Assembly: GCF_030546645.1 (NCBI RefSeq)
Contig: NZ_JAUOTO010000001.1
Location: 930,001-994,000, forward strand
Source: Flavitalea plasmicola
Lineage (GTDB): Bacteria > Bacteroidota > Bacteroidia > Chitinophagales > Chitinophagaceae
DNA length: 64,000 nt
Direction: 5' to 3'
Positions 10,230-18,833 of the stretch are shown here, one piece after another (within the stretch, counting starts at the first letter, position 1; each line of letters begins with the position of its first letter). The notes under the pieces are model-generated. The model worked only from the letters and a program-made list of their open reading frames with translations, made no database searches and was not told the DNA's origin. A program made the translations under genes and the position numbers.

Positions 10230-11939
10230 TCATTCATTGCTGCTGAGATCGAAGTCAATGACTTTCAACTGGAGCGCCCGGCGACCGTTCCATTCATTTT
10301 CTTCCAGCGTAAATACCAGGTCCACGGGCAGCCGTGTGCTCAGCAAATGGAATTTATCGGCCAGATGGTACCCGATACCGGTTAGCATCTGGCCGTTCTG
10401 ATAAATGGAAAACCGGATATGCTGGTCTTTGACGATCCTGGAATTTCCCTGATCGATGACCTTCCGGGCAATGAACACCGGTTGTGTATTTCCCGGGCCG
10501 AACGGTTCCATCTCATCCAGCGCCTGAAAGAAGGCGGGCCCGATGATGTCAAACGTAAGCGTAGCATCGATGACGAGCTCGGGAACCAATGAGTGTGGCT
10601 TGATCGTAGCAGCTACAATTTCTTCGAATTTATGACTGAAGGCCTCCACCTGATCGGGTAAAAGGGTGAGTCCTGCAGCAGCGGGATGTCCTCCATAGCC
10701 GACCAGGTGCTCCCGGCATGCGTGAATGGCTTCGTACAGGTTGAAACCGCTGAAGCTTCTTGCGCTGCCCGACACAACATCTCCATTGCGTGTGAGCACA
10801 ACCGTGGGTCTGGAATACTTTTCGGTGAGGCGGGATGCGACAATTCCGATCACTCCTTTATGCCAATGTTCCTGGTACAGGACGATGGACTTCCTGCCGG
10901 CCTGTTCTGTATCTTTTTCCAGCAGGGCCAGGGCCTCCCCGGTGATACTCAGGTCGGCTGTCTTTCGCTCTGTATTCACCGTGTGTAAAATAGCTGCATA
11001 AGCCAGGGCTTCGTCGTCATAGGGAGTTGTAAATAGCTGCACGACCTTACGGGCATCATCCATTCGTCCCGCCGCATTTATACGGGGGGCGATCATGAAG
11101 ACAAGGGTATTCATCTTCAAGGGTCTCACGGGCTCCCCCATGCGGATCATGGCCTTTAATCCTTTGTTTGGGTCCTCATTGATCTTTTTGAGACCATAAT
11201 AAGCCAGGATCCTGTTCTCTCCGTCCATTGGTACGATGTCTGCAGCGATGGCCGTTGCCACCAGATCCAGGTATTGATAGGCGGCGTCGACGGGAAGACC
11301 CATCCGCGTGGCCAGCGCCGTGATCAGCTTGTATCCAACGCCACATCCGCAGAGGTCCTTATAGGGGTAAGGGCAGTCAGCCTGTTTGGGGTCTAATATG
11401 GCGATTGCCGGTGGTAATTGGTCATCCGGCAGGTGGTGGTCACAGACGATGAAGTCGATGCCCAGCTCTTTTGCATAGCCGATGAGCGCTGCAGAACGGA
11501 TACCACAGTCGAGGGCGATGATCAGCGTGAACCCGTTTTCTTTTGCGAAATCAATACCCTGAACGGATATGCCATATCCTTCCTTATATCGATGGGGTAT
11601 ATAGTAGTCGATCAGCTCTTCTTTGCAGGACCTGCGGAGGAATTGGACCATACAGGCTACTGCGGTGGTGCCATCAGCATCGTAGTCGCCATAGATCAGT
11701 ACTTTCTCCTGCTTTTCGAAAGCTGCCATGATCCGCCCGACGGCAGTCTCCATATCCTTCATCAACCATGGACTATGCAGGTCTTCAAGCCGGGGAATAA
11801 AATAGCCCTTGGCCTGACCGAAGTTCTCGACGCCTCTGTTTACGAGGATCTCACTGAGGATGGGGTGGATGCCCAGCTCGGCCTGCAATGCCGCCACTTT
11901 GGCGGGATCCGCCTGTAATATGTTCCAGCGTTTTTGCAT
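10230..11939 (-). CDS. recJ: Single-stranded-DNA-specific exonuclease RecJ
   Basis: A 569-residue 5'-3' ssDNA exonuclease used in recombination and repair. DHH phosphoesterase motifs are clear: LIYGDYDADGTTA at about 80-92, IVCDHHLPDD at about 165-174, and DLVATAIAADIVPM. The DHHA1 domain motif GYGGHPAAAGLTL follows near residue 420, and the C-terminal OB-like domain ends at residue 569. It lies 16 nt downstream of the polyprenyl synthase gene and is probably co-transcribed with it. Convergent with htpG. Confidence 0.96.
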   Translation of the reverse strand: MQKRWNILQADPAKVAALQAELGIHPILSEILVNRGVENFGQAKGYFIPRLEDLHSPWLMKDMETAVGRIMAAFEKQEKVLIYGDYDADGTTAVACMVQFLRRSCKEELIDYYIPHRYKEGYGISVQGIDFAKENGFTLIIALDCGIRSAALIGYAKELGIDFIVCDHHLPDDQLPPAIAILDPKQADCPYPYKDLCGCGVGYKLITALATRMGLPVDAAYQYLDLVATAIAADIVPMDGENRILAYYGLKKINEDPNKGLKAMIRMGEPVRPLKMNTLVFMIAPRINAAGRMDDARKVVQLFTTPYDDEALAYAAILHTVNTERKTADLSITGEALALLEKDTEQAGRKSIVLYQEHWHKGVIGIVASRLTEKYSRPTVVLTRNGDVVSGSARSFSGFNLYEAIHACREHLVGYGGHPAAAGLTLLPDQVEAFSHKFEEIVAATIKPHSLVPELVIDATLTFDIIGPAFFQALDEMEPFGPGNTQPVFIARKVIDQGNSRIVKDQHIRFSIYQNGQMLTGIGYHLADKFHLLSTRLPVDLVFTLEENEWNGRRALQLKVIDFDLSSNE

Positions 11940-11955
11940 AGTTGCTTTTCTCCGG

Positions 11956-12918
11956 TCAATATTTCCGGTCCGTTGTATATCTTACCAGCTCTTCCAGACC
12001 TTTACGTACGTCATTATCTTCGAATTCATGGAGTATGGCAAGAGCCTCATCCCGGTAGGCATTCATTTTCTGGGTGGCGTATTCGATACCGCCCGCCGAT
12101 ACCACCTTTTTTATAACATGCCGGACTTTTTCATTGTCCTTATTGTGGTTTTTGATGATGTAGATCAATTCCCTTCGTGTGGCCTTGTCAATGTTATTCA
12201 GGGTATAGATCAATGGGAGGGTGAGCTTTTTCTCTTTTATATCGTTTCCTGTAGGCTTACCGACCGCTTCGCTGCCATAGTCGAAAAGGTCGTCCTTGAT
12301 CTGAAAGGCAATCCCTACTTTTTCTCCAAACCGGCGCATTTTCTCGGCCAGGACTTCATCCTGGGAAGAGGCGAAAGCTCCGGCCGCGCAGGAGGAGGCC
12401 AGCAAGGACGCGGTCTTGTTGCGTATGATCTCGAAATAAACGGCTTCGCTCAGGTTGAGGGACCTGGATTTTTCCATCTGGAGCAATTCCCCCTCGCTCA
12501 TTTTGCGAACTGCGTCTGATAGAAGCTGTAATATTCGGAAATCGCTATGATCCAGGGATAAGAGCAATCCTTTAGATAACAGGTAGTCGCCAACCAGTAC
12601 GGAGACCTTAGTTTTCCACAATGCATATGTGGAGAAAAAACCTCTTCTCTCCAATGATTCATCCACCACATCGTCATGTACGAGGGTCGCCGTGTGCAGT
12701 AATTCCACCAGGGAGGCTGCCCGGTAGGCCGACTCGTTGATGGGGCCGCAAAGCTTGGCGGAAAGGAGTACGAACATGGGTCTCAGTTGTTTACCTTTCC
12801 TATTGACAATGAATCTCATGATCCTGTCCAGCAAGGGAACCTGACTTTTGACAGCCTCTTTGAATTTCCTTTCAAAAACGACTAACTCTTCGCGTAATAT
12901 GACTTGTGCTAATTGCAT
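11956..12918 (-). CDS. Long-chain polyprenyl diphosphate synthase
   Basis: A 320-residue trans-prenyltransferase that builds the isoprenoid tail of quinones. Family motifs: GKQLRP at about 42-47, first aspartate-rich motif HDDVVDE at about 81-87, GDYLLSKG, and second aspartate-rich motif QIKDDLFDYG at about 212-221. The residues before the first Asp motif are small (LLHTATLV), which fits a long-chain product, but chain length cannot be fixed from this. Menaquinone genes elsewhere in the window (mqnB, mqnD) fit a role in menaquinone side-chain synthesis. First gene of an operon with recJ. Confidence 0.93.
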   Translation of the reverse strand: MQLAQVILREELVVFERKFKEAVKSQVPLLDRIMRFIVNRKGKQLRPMFVLLSAKLCGPINESAYRAASLVELLHTATLVHDDVVDESLERRGFFSTYALWKTKVSVLVGDYLLSKGLLLSLDHSDFRILQLLSDAVRKMSEGELLQMEKSRSLNLSEAVYFEIIRNKTASLLASSCAAGAFASSQDEVLAEKMRRFGEKVGIAFQIKDDLFDYGSEAVGKPTGNDIKEKKLTLPLIYTLNNIDKATRRELIYIIKNHNKDNEKVRHVIKKVVSAGGIEYATQKMNAYRDEALAILHEFEDNDVRKGLEELVRYTTDRKY

Positions 12919-12938
12919 GTTGGGAGATGAACAGGGAG

Positions 12939-12946
12939 CAAACTTA
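12939..12946 (-). promoter_or_regulatory. -7 box upstream of the polyprenyl synthase gene
   Basis: A perfect Bacteroidota -7 element TAAGTTTG on the minus strand lies 20 nt upstream of the start codon. The -33 region (about 12967) is A/T-rich without a clear TTTG, so only the -7 box is called. Confidence 0.55.
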
Positions 12947-13049
12947 ACATTTTAAAATATTTTCCTTTTTTAAAGCATCAATATTTAAATTCGGACTGTC
13001 TAACGGTCTGTTCAATACTACTTTAATTTTATATGTATTGTTAAAAAAA

Positions 13050-13080
13050 TTTGGTTTTTGCTGACCAATATCTATTTTTG
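13050..13080 (+). promoter_or_regulatory. Promoter of the OmpA-family gene
   Basis: A perfect match to the Bacteroidota consensus: TTTG at 13050-13053, a 19-nt spacer, then TATTTTTG at 13073-13080. The predicted start is near 13084, about 46 nt before the ATG. This is the best promoter in the window and fits an abundant outer membrane protein. Confidence 0.85.
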
Positions 13081-13129
13081 CACCATATTCTTCTCAGGTT
13101 TAATTCATTCATTCACATAAACTTCAGTT

Positions 13130-14797
13130 ATGGCAAGTAAAAAATTGACTCTTTTAATTGGGGTACTCTGCCTGTTCTTGTCGTATGCCGATGCCCAGGT
13201 GGGGGCAAGCTATGATATACGGGACTCCTCATTGATTCCTACCCGACGACTAGCACAGCACAATGAATTCCTGAATAACGCATATCCCTTTCCGGCCAAA
13301 CCTAGGAATGAATGGGAAATTGGCATTAAAGGAGGTTACACATATGGATTTACGGATATCCGCAACTGGGGTCCTACCGGTGGTTTTGGCATCCATGTTC
13401 GCAAAGCACTGGGTTATGTCTTCTCTCTTCGTGGTGAGTTTGACTGGATCAGGCTCAGGGGCTTGAACTATCTGCCCACCCAGGCTTATGGGAAGAACCC
13501 GGTACTGGCAAGCTATTACGGATCGGACGGCGGTGCCCCCATCTTTTACAACTATCGGTCAACAGTTCACGAACTTTCACTACAGGGAGTTTTCACGCTC
13601 AACAATATCAATTTCCACCGGGCGAAGACTGGCTGGAATGTTTATTTCTTCGGTGGTATCGGCGCCTCTACCTACAGCACTTTCATGAAGACGGTGGATG
13701 CGAATGGCGCGGCTTATAACTACCAGGCTGTATTCACCCAATTTGGAGGTCAATTCCCTTATAGCAAGCGCAAGGATATCCGAAAGGCGATAAAGAATGT
13801 ATTGACGGGCGATTGGAGCACCATGGCTGAGAGGGCCAGTGGCGCCACTCTTGGCGGAGCGCCCATCGCAGTGGTTGGCGTTGCCGGTATGGGTGTTCAG
13901 TTCAAGCTAAACAACCGCTTTAACATCGCCCTGGAAGACAAATATACCTTCACTACGACCGACCTGCTGGATGGCCAGCAATGGCAGAATAACTATAGCC
14001 CCGGCGCTTTTCAGGCCATCGCCCAGACTAGGTCAGCTGACAGCTATAATTTTCTTTCTCTCGGCATAAACTATAATATCGGCAAGCATGCTGTAGAGCC
14101 GCTCTGGTGGCTGAATCCCCTGGATTATGCTTACAACGAGATCAATGCTCCCCGTCACATGAAGCTCCCGAAACCTGTACTGGATGATGCTGATGGCGAT
14201 GGCGTTACTGACCAGTTCGACCTGGAGCCGAACACGCCCAAGGGCAGCCCTGTTGATTCGCATGGTGTAAGCCGCGATACAGACGGCGATGGTGTACCTG
14301 ACTTCAAGGATAAGGAATTGATCACCCCAACGCAATGCCAGCCTGTGGACGCCGATGGCGTAGGTAAATGCCCTGATCCGCAATGCTGCAAAGACCTGAG
14401 GGATTCACTGGCCTCCGGTGCATATGGCGGTGGCCATGGCAAATGCAACATCGGTGATCTGCCTAGCATTACTTTCAAGGGTCGTTCTGTGACGCTGAAC
14501 AATGATGCCAAAGCGCTCCTGGCCAGCACTGCAGAGAAACTGCGTAACAACCCCAATTGTAAAGTGGCTGTCATCGGTTATGGCGAATCCAGCAAGGCCG
14601 CTCAGCAGCTGAGCTGGGATCGTGTAAATGCCATTATCAACTATCTGGTTGAAAAAGAAGGCATTAGCTCCGATCGATTCATCTTCCGCTACGGCCAGAC
14701 GGGTGGTGATGAGAACACGGTAGATCTGCGGGATGGCACAAACGAAGAAGGTCCGAACACGGTACCTGCTCCGCACCCGAACCTCCGCAGGAAATAA
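13130..14797 (+). CDS. OmpA-family outer membrane protein with thrombospondin type-3 repeats
   Basis: A 555-residue secreted protein. The signal peptide MASKKLTLLIGVLCLFLSYADAQ is cleaved near residue 23. Residues about 60-330 alternate strands ending in aromatic residues and form a predicted beta-barrel. A calcium-binding TSP3-like linker (DADGDGVTDQFD, DTDGDGVPDFKD, VDADGVGKC) spans about 350-415. The C-terminal OmpA peptidoglycan-binding domain (about 440-540) includes VAVIGYGESSKAAQQLSWDR, in which the usual GHTD is replaced by GYGES. It probably anchors the outer membrane to the cell wall. Single gene with a strong promoter and terminator. Confidence 0.92.
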   Translation: MASKKLTLLIGVLCLFLSYADAQVGASYDIRDSSLIPTRRLAQHNEFLNNAYPFPAKPRNEWEIGIKGGYTYGFTDIRNWGPTGGFGIHVRKALGYVFSLRGEFDWIRLRGLNYLPTQAYGKNPVLASYYGSDGGAPIFYNYRSTVHELSLQGVFTLNNINFHRAKTGWNVYFFGGIGASTYSTFMKTVDANGAAYNYQAVFTQFGGQFPYSKRKDIRKAIKNVLTGDWSTMAERASGATLGGAPIAVVGVAGMGVQFKLNNRFNIALEDKYTFTTTDLLDGQQWQNNYSPGAFQAIAQTRSADSYNFLSLGINYNIGKHAVEPLWWLNPLDYAYNEINAPRHMKLPKPVLDDADGDGVTDQFDLEPNTPKGSPVDSHGVSRDTDGDGVPDFKDKELITPTQCQPVDADGVGKCPDPQCCKDLRDSLASGAYGGGHGKCNIGDLPSITFKGRSVTLNNDAKALLASTAEKLRNNPNCKVAVIGYGESSKAAQQLSWDRVNAIINYLVEKEGISSDRFIFRYGQTGGDENTVDLRDGTNEEGPNTVPAPHPNLRRK

Positions 14798-14822
14798 AGT
14801 AAAGTATTAACTATAATTTTAG

Positions 14823-14852
14823 AGCCTCCCGGTAAACCCGGGAGGCTTTTTT
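14823..14852 (+). terminator. Terminator of the OmpA-family gene
   Basis: A 10-bp stem AGCCTCCCGG / CCGGGAGGCT around a short loop, followed by TTTTTTG. It lies about 25 nt after the stop codon and just upstream of bamD. Confidence 0.95.
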
Positions 14853-14881
14853 GTTTAAAATTGCGTAAATTGCAGACCTTT

Positions 14882-15697
14882 ATGCGCTTATTTACCGTAT
14901 TATTTATAGGAATACTTACGCTGAACTCGTGCTCGCACTTCTCTAAAGTGTTGAAAAGCAATGACTACGATTATAAGCTCCGCATGGCCGACAAGTACTA
15001 TGCAGAAAAGGACTACAATCATGCCCAGCAGCTGTTCGAAGAGCTTTTCAGGGTTTTCAAAGGAAGCGAGCATTTTGAAGATATCTACTATAAATTCGCT
15101 TATTGCGCCTATTACTTACGGGATTTTGCCAATGCGGAGAATCTTTTCAAGGGATTCGTAGAGGTATTTCCGAATAGCACAAAAGCGGAAGAAATGGACT
15201 ATATGCGGGCCTATACCTTTTACAGGCAGTCCCCGAAGGTAGAGCTGGATCAGACCAATACGACCAAGACCATTGGTTTTATGCAGGCTTTTATCAATAC
15301 ACATCCTGGCTCTCCCAAGATAAAAGAGGCTACGGAGATCATCGATAAATGCCGTTCCAAGCTGGAGATGAAGGATTACAGAAGCGCTCAGCTCTATTAC
15401 GACCTGGGGTATTGGAAAGCGGCCGGGGTAGCCCTCAACAGCCTGATGAACAGCTATCCTGACTCCGAGAAGAGCGATGAATATAAGTTCCTGATCATCA
15501 AATCCTACTATCAATACGCCCAGGCAAGTGTCGAAGAGAAGAAAGAAGATCGGTTTGGGCAGGTGGTCACACAATGTAATGAGTTCATTGACCGTTTCCC
15601 GGAAAGCAAACTGTCAAAGAACGTACAGGAATACCTGAATTTATCTCAAAACAATATTAAAGCAGTAAAAAATGAGCAGGCTAAGAAGGCAAGTTAA
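14882..15697 (+). CDS. bamD: Outer membrane assembly lipoprotein BamD
   Basis: A 271-residue lipoprotein of the BAM complex, which inserts beta-barrel proteins. The ATG at 14882 places a lipobox LNSC at about 15-18 after a short hydrophobic signal; a TTG seven codons upstream is a weaker choice. The rest is TPR-like: YKLRMADKYYAEKDYNHAQQLFEELF, YCAYYLRDFANAENLFKGF and VEVFPNSTKAEE are paired helices typical of BamD/YfiO. First gene of bamD-rpoZ-coaBC-DUF4835-DUF4296, a common Bacteroidota order; its last 26 nt overlap rpoZ. Confidence 0.93.
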   Translation: MRLFTVLFIGILTLNSCSHFSKVLKSNDYDYKLRMADKYYAEKDYNHAQQLFEELFRVFKGSEHFEDIYYKFAYCAYYLRDFANAENLFKGFVEVFPNSTKAEEMDYMRAYTFYRQSPKVELDQTNTTKTIGFMQAFINTHPGSPKIKEATEIIDKCRSKLEMKDYRSAQLYYDLGYWKAAGVALNSLMNSYPDSEKSDEYKFLIIKSYYQYAQASVEEKKEDRFGQVVTQCNEFIDRFPESKLSKNVQEYLNLSQNNIKAVKNEQAKKAS

Positions 15698-16013
15698 TGC
15701 CAATACCACGAATGTCGTGGAAACCAAGAATCTCACCGATATCAAGGCTAAGACTGGCAATTTGTACGAGTCTATTGCCATTATCGCCAAGCGTGCCAAC
15801 CAGATCAATATCTCCCTGAAGGAGGAATTGCATAATAAGCTGGAGGAGTTTGCCAGCCACACGGACAGCCTGGAAGAGATTCACGAGAATAAGGAACAAA
15901 TAGAGATCTCCAAGGCATACGAGCGGATGCCAAACCCGGCGCTGCTGGCTACCCAGGAGTTCATGGATGAGAAGATCTATTACAGGAAGAATGACGATGA
16001 CCTCTTTAAATAA
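15672..16013 (+). CDS. rpoZ: DNA-directed RNA polymerase omega subunit (Bacteroidota type)
   Basis: A 113-residue small RNA polymerase subunit related to eukaryotic Rpb6. NLTDIKAKTGNLYESIAIIAKRANQI (about 19-44) is the conserved helical core that clamps the beta' subunit. The C-terminal part YERMPNPALLATQEFMDEKI is typical of the Bacteroidota form. The start overlaps the end of bamD by 26 nt, so the two are probably translationally coupled. A hairpin with a short T run follows before coaBC. Confidence 0.9.
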   Translation: MSRLRRQVNANTTNVVETKNLTDIKAKTGNLYESIAIIAKRANQINISLKEELHNKLEEFASHTDSLEEIHENKEQIEISKAYERMPNPALLATQEFMDEKIYYRKNDDDLFK

Positions 16014-16034
16014 AGTCTTAAATTAAGTTGAAAT

Positions 16035-16056
16035 GGGCGCCTAAAGGCGCCCTTTT
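16035..16056 (+). terminator. Hairpin between rpoZ and coaBC
   Basis: A perfect stem GGGCGCC / GGCGCCC with loop TAAA is followed by TTTT. The coaBC ATG lies only 3 nt after the T run. It may be a partial terminator that lowers coaBC expression relative to bamD-rpoZ, or it may affect translation of coaBC. Confidence 0.6.
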
Positions 16057-16059
16057 GGT

Positions 16060-17253
16060 ATGATGCAAGGCAAAAAAATACTATTGGGAGTGACAGGCAG
16101 CATTGCGGCCTATAAGTCGTTGCTGCTGGTGAGGCTCCTGGTTAAGGAAGGCGCCGAGGTAAAAGTCATCATAACCCCTTCCGCTAAGGATTTTGTAACG
16201 CCTCTGTCGCTGGCCACGCTTTCCAAACATCCTGTTCTTTCTGACTTGTTTGAGGAAAACACCTGGGCGAATCATGTGGAGCTGGGCCGTTGGGCCGACC
16301 TAATGCTGATAGCGCCGCTCAGCTGTAACACCCTGGCGAAAATGGCGCAGGGGATATGTGATAACTTATTGATGGCCACTTACTTATCCGCTACTTGTCC
16401 GGTGGTGACGGCTCCTGCAATGGATGAGGACATGTGGAAGCATCCTTCCACGCAGGCGAACCTTGCACGTATACAGGAATATGGCAATCGCGTGATCCAG
16501 GTGGAAAGGGGAGAATTGGCCAGTGGGCTATATGGAGATGGCAGGATGGCAGAACCCGGGACCATTCTGGATTATATAAAGACGGTTATCGGACAAAAAC
16601 AGGACCTGGTGGGAAAAAGGGCATTGGTGACGGCCGGTCCCACGTATGAGGCTATAGACCCTGTAAGATTTATCGGGAACCACTCATCCGGAAAAATGGG
16701 GATCGCTATCGCCTGGGAGCTGGCCCGCAGGGGAGCGCAGGTAGATCTTGTGTTGGGTCCTTCTTCATTAACGGCAGATTATCAGGGCGTGTCAGTGCAC
16801 AAAGTGACTTCGGCAGAAGAAATGTACAATACTTCCCTGGGTATCTTCCCTGCCGTCAATATCGCTGTTATGTCAGCTGCCGTAGCCGATTTCAGGCCCG
16901 TGACTCCTGCGGGTGAAAAGATCAAAAAGAAGGAGGACAAGCTGATCCTGGAGCTGACCAGGACGAAGGATATCCTGCTGGCCCTTGGCCAGCAAAAAAA
17001 ACAGCAGGTGCTGGTGGGATTTGCCCTGGAGACGACGGGAGAAAGAGCGTATGCCCTGGATAAGCTGAAAACAAAAAATGCCGACCTCATCGTTCTCAAC
17101 TCTCTGAATGATGCGGGTGCGGGCTTTGGATACGATACAAATAAGGTTACCATTTTTGACAGGCAAGGCGGCGAAACGGCTTATGAAAGAAAACCGAAGC
17201 AACAAGTAGCTGCCGACATCGTTGATAGAATTGTAAACATAATGTATGCGTAA
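16060..17253 (+). CDS. coaBC: Bifunctional phosphopantothenoylcysteine decarboxylase / phosphopantothenate-cysteine ligase
   Basis: A 397-residue coenzyme A biosynthesis enzyme. The N-terminal flavoprotein (CoaC, about 1-180) shows GVTGSIAAYKS, NHVELGRWADL with the catalytic His, and APAMDEDMW. The ligase (CoaB, about 185-397) shows ALVTAGPTYEAIDPVRFIGN, SSGKMG, MSAAVADFRP and KIKKKEDK. Two decarboxylase positions differ from E. coli Dfp: PxMNxxMW has Asp for Asn, and the ACGD clamp segment reads ASGL, with Ser for Cys. Two adjacent ATGs (16060, 16063) are possible. The end overlaps the DUF4835 gene by 8 nt. Confidence 0.95.
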   Translation: MMQGKKILLGVTGSIAAYKSLLLVRLLVKEGAEVKVIITPSAKDFVTPLSLATLSKHPVLSDLFEENTWANHVELGRWADLMLIAPLSCNTLAKMAQGICDNLLMATYLSATCPVVTAPAMDEDMWKHPSTQANLARIQEYGNRVIQVERGELASGLYGDGRMAEPGTILDYIKTVIGQKQDLVGKRALVTAGPTYEAIDPVRFIGNHSSGKMGIAIAWELARRGAQVDLVLGPSSLTADYQGVSVHKVTSAEEMYNTSLGIFPAVNIAVMSAAVADFRPVTPAGEKIKKKEDKLILELTRTKDILLALGQQKKQQVLVGFALETTGERAYALDKLKTKNADLIVLNSLNDAGAGFGYDTNKVTIFDRQGGETAYERKPKQQVAADIVDRIVNIMYA

Positions 17254-18169
17254 AAAATATCTTTTACTCGTTCTGGCCCTGGGAGCCATGCTGCCGGGCC
17301 TGCGCGCACAGGAACTGAATGCGAAGGTCACCGTCCTGGCAAACCGGGTAAGTTCTTCTGTCGACCATAAGATCTTTCAAACGCTGCAGGGCGCGTTGTT
17401 CAATTTTCTCAACAACCGCAAGTGGTCGAATGAAACATTTCAGACCAATGAGAAGATCCCCTGCAATTTCTTGTTGAATATCAGCTCTGCGGGGGATAAC
17501 AATACATTTCAGGCGAGCCTGACGATACAGGCGGGCAGACCGGTGTACAACAGTTCTTATCAGAGCCCCCTGATCAATTATAACGATGAGTCTTTTAGTT
17601 TCCGGTATGTGGAATATCAGCCCCTGGATTTCAATGAGAACAGGGTGCAAGGTTCCGAGCCGTATGCTGCAAATCTGACGGCGGAATTCGCTTATTATGT
17701 CTATATAATTTTAGGATTGAACTTCGATTCATATGCTTTAAGGGGTGGCGATCCTTATTTTCAAAAGGCTTTGAATATTGTTAATAATGCGCCGGATAGC
17801 CGTGATATCAGTGGATGGAAGGCTTTCGACGGCATCCGTAACAGGTATTGGCTGATCGAAAATATGACCAACAGCAAGTATACGCTGGTTCACGATGCTT
17901 ATTACAGCTATTACCGGGGCGGTCTCGATCAGATGTATGATAAAGAGGCGGAGGGTCGGGCGGCTATTTTGAACACTTTGAACATGCTGAACACCATCAA
18001 TGCAGAAACGCCCAATACGATGGCGCTGCAATTTTTTTTCCAGGGTAAATCCGGAGAGATATCCAAGATATTCCAAAAATCTTCCCCTGACGAGAAGTCG
18101 CGGGCCCTGGACCTTCTTACCAAGCTCGATATTCCGAATATCAATAAATATAAACAGGATCTGCAATGA
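17246..18169 (+). CDS. DUF4835 family exported protein
   Basis: A 307-residue protein with signal peptide MRKKYLLLVLALGAMLPGLRAQ. ELNAKVTVLANRVSSSVDHKIFQTLQGALFNFLNNRKWSNE at the mature start and FAYYVYIILGLNFDSYALRGGDPYF in the middle are the patterns I know from the Bacteroidota DUF4835 family. Function unknown; export suggests a periplasmic role. The start overlaps coaBC by 8 nt and the end overlaps the next gene by 4 nt (ATGA), so it is tightly coupled within the operon. In other Bacteroidota recN often follows at this point; here a DUF4296 gene does. Confidence 0.85.
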   Translation: MRKKYLLLVLALGAMLPGLRAQELNAKVTVLANRVSSSVDHKIFQTLQGALFNFLNNRKWSNETFQTNEKIPCNFLLNISSAGDNNTFQASLTIQAGRPVYNSSYQSPLINYNDESFSFRYVEYQPLDFNENRVQGSEPYAANLTAEFAYYVYIILGLNFDSYALRGGDPYFQKALNIVNNAPDSRDISGWKAFDGIRNRYWLIENMTNSKYTLVHDAYYSYYRGGLDQMYDKEAEGRAAILNTLNMLNTINAETPNTMALQFFFQGKSGEISKIFQKSSPDEKSRALDLLTKLDIPNINKYKQDLQ

Positions 18170-18795
18170 GGATAGTCGCGGGCCTACTGTGCATGCTCCT
18201 GGTCGCCGCTTGCTCGGAAAAGGATAAGATCCCTTCCGGTGTCATAGGAAAGGAAGAGATGGAAAAGATCCTTTGGGACATGATGCTGGCGGATCAGTAT
18301 TCGGCTAATTACCTGGTTAAAGATTCTGCCAGGGTAAATGTGAAGATGGAAACACTGAAGCTATATGAGGAGGTTTTCCGCTTGCACAAGGTCTCCAGGG
18401 ATGAGTTCCGCAAGAGTTTTCAATTTTACCAGGAGCGTCCGGATATCACGCGGACAATGTTTGACAGTCTGCTGGCTAAGGGCAACCGGGCGAGAATAGA
18501 AAATTATACCCGGCCGCCGGCGACACCACCCGTTGTTCCGTCTGCAGGCAAGGCTGGGGATACTATACGGGCAAGAACGATAGGACCTCCTGTGCTCAGG
18601 CCCCGGACAACGCCGCCGGCAAAGGTTTCCGGAACAAGCTCCGCCCCTCCGGGACAATTCCCTGTAAGCTTTCCACATCGGCCGGGAACGATCCCGCCCG
18701 GTAAGCCGGGCTTCCTTCCTGCCAGGCCATTGAAAGCGGGAGAAGCGCCGTTTAAACAAGTGAAAAAGGATTCTGTCACGAAGGGACGGCAATAG
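18166..18795 (+). CDS. DUF4296 lipoprotein with proline-rich tail
   Basis: A 209-residue lipoprotein. The signal ends in a lipobox-like segment (LLVAAC, Cys at residue 16). Residues about 25-105 carry the DUF4296 pattern: PSGVIGKEEMEKILWDMMLADQYS and FRLHKVSRDEFRKSFQFYQERPD. The C-terminal half (about 115-209) is low-complexity, rich in Pro, Gly, Lys and Arg (RPPATPPVVP, PGTIPPGKPGF), and is probably disordered. Function unknown. The ATG overlaps the stop of the DUF4835 gene. Confidence 0.8.
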   Translation: MRIVAGLLCMLLVAACSEKDKIPSGVIGKEEMEKILWDMMLADQYSANYLVKDSARVNVKMETLKLYEEVFRLHKVSRDEFRKSFQFYQERPDITRTMFDSLLAKGNRARIENYTRPPATPPVVPSAGKAGDTIRARTIGPPVLRPRTTPPAKVSGTSSAPPGQFPVSFPHRPGTIPPGKPGFLPARPLKAGEAPFKQVKKDSVTKGRQ

Positions 18796-18833
18796 GAGAC
18801 TAATTTGTATTTTTAAAGCCTAAATCTTGCCGG

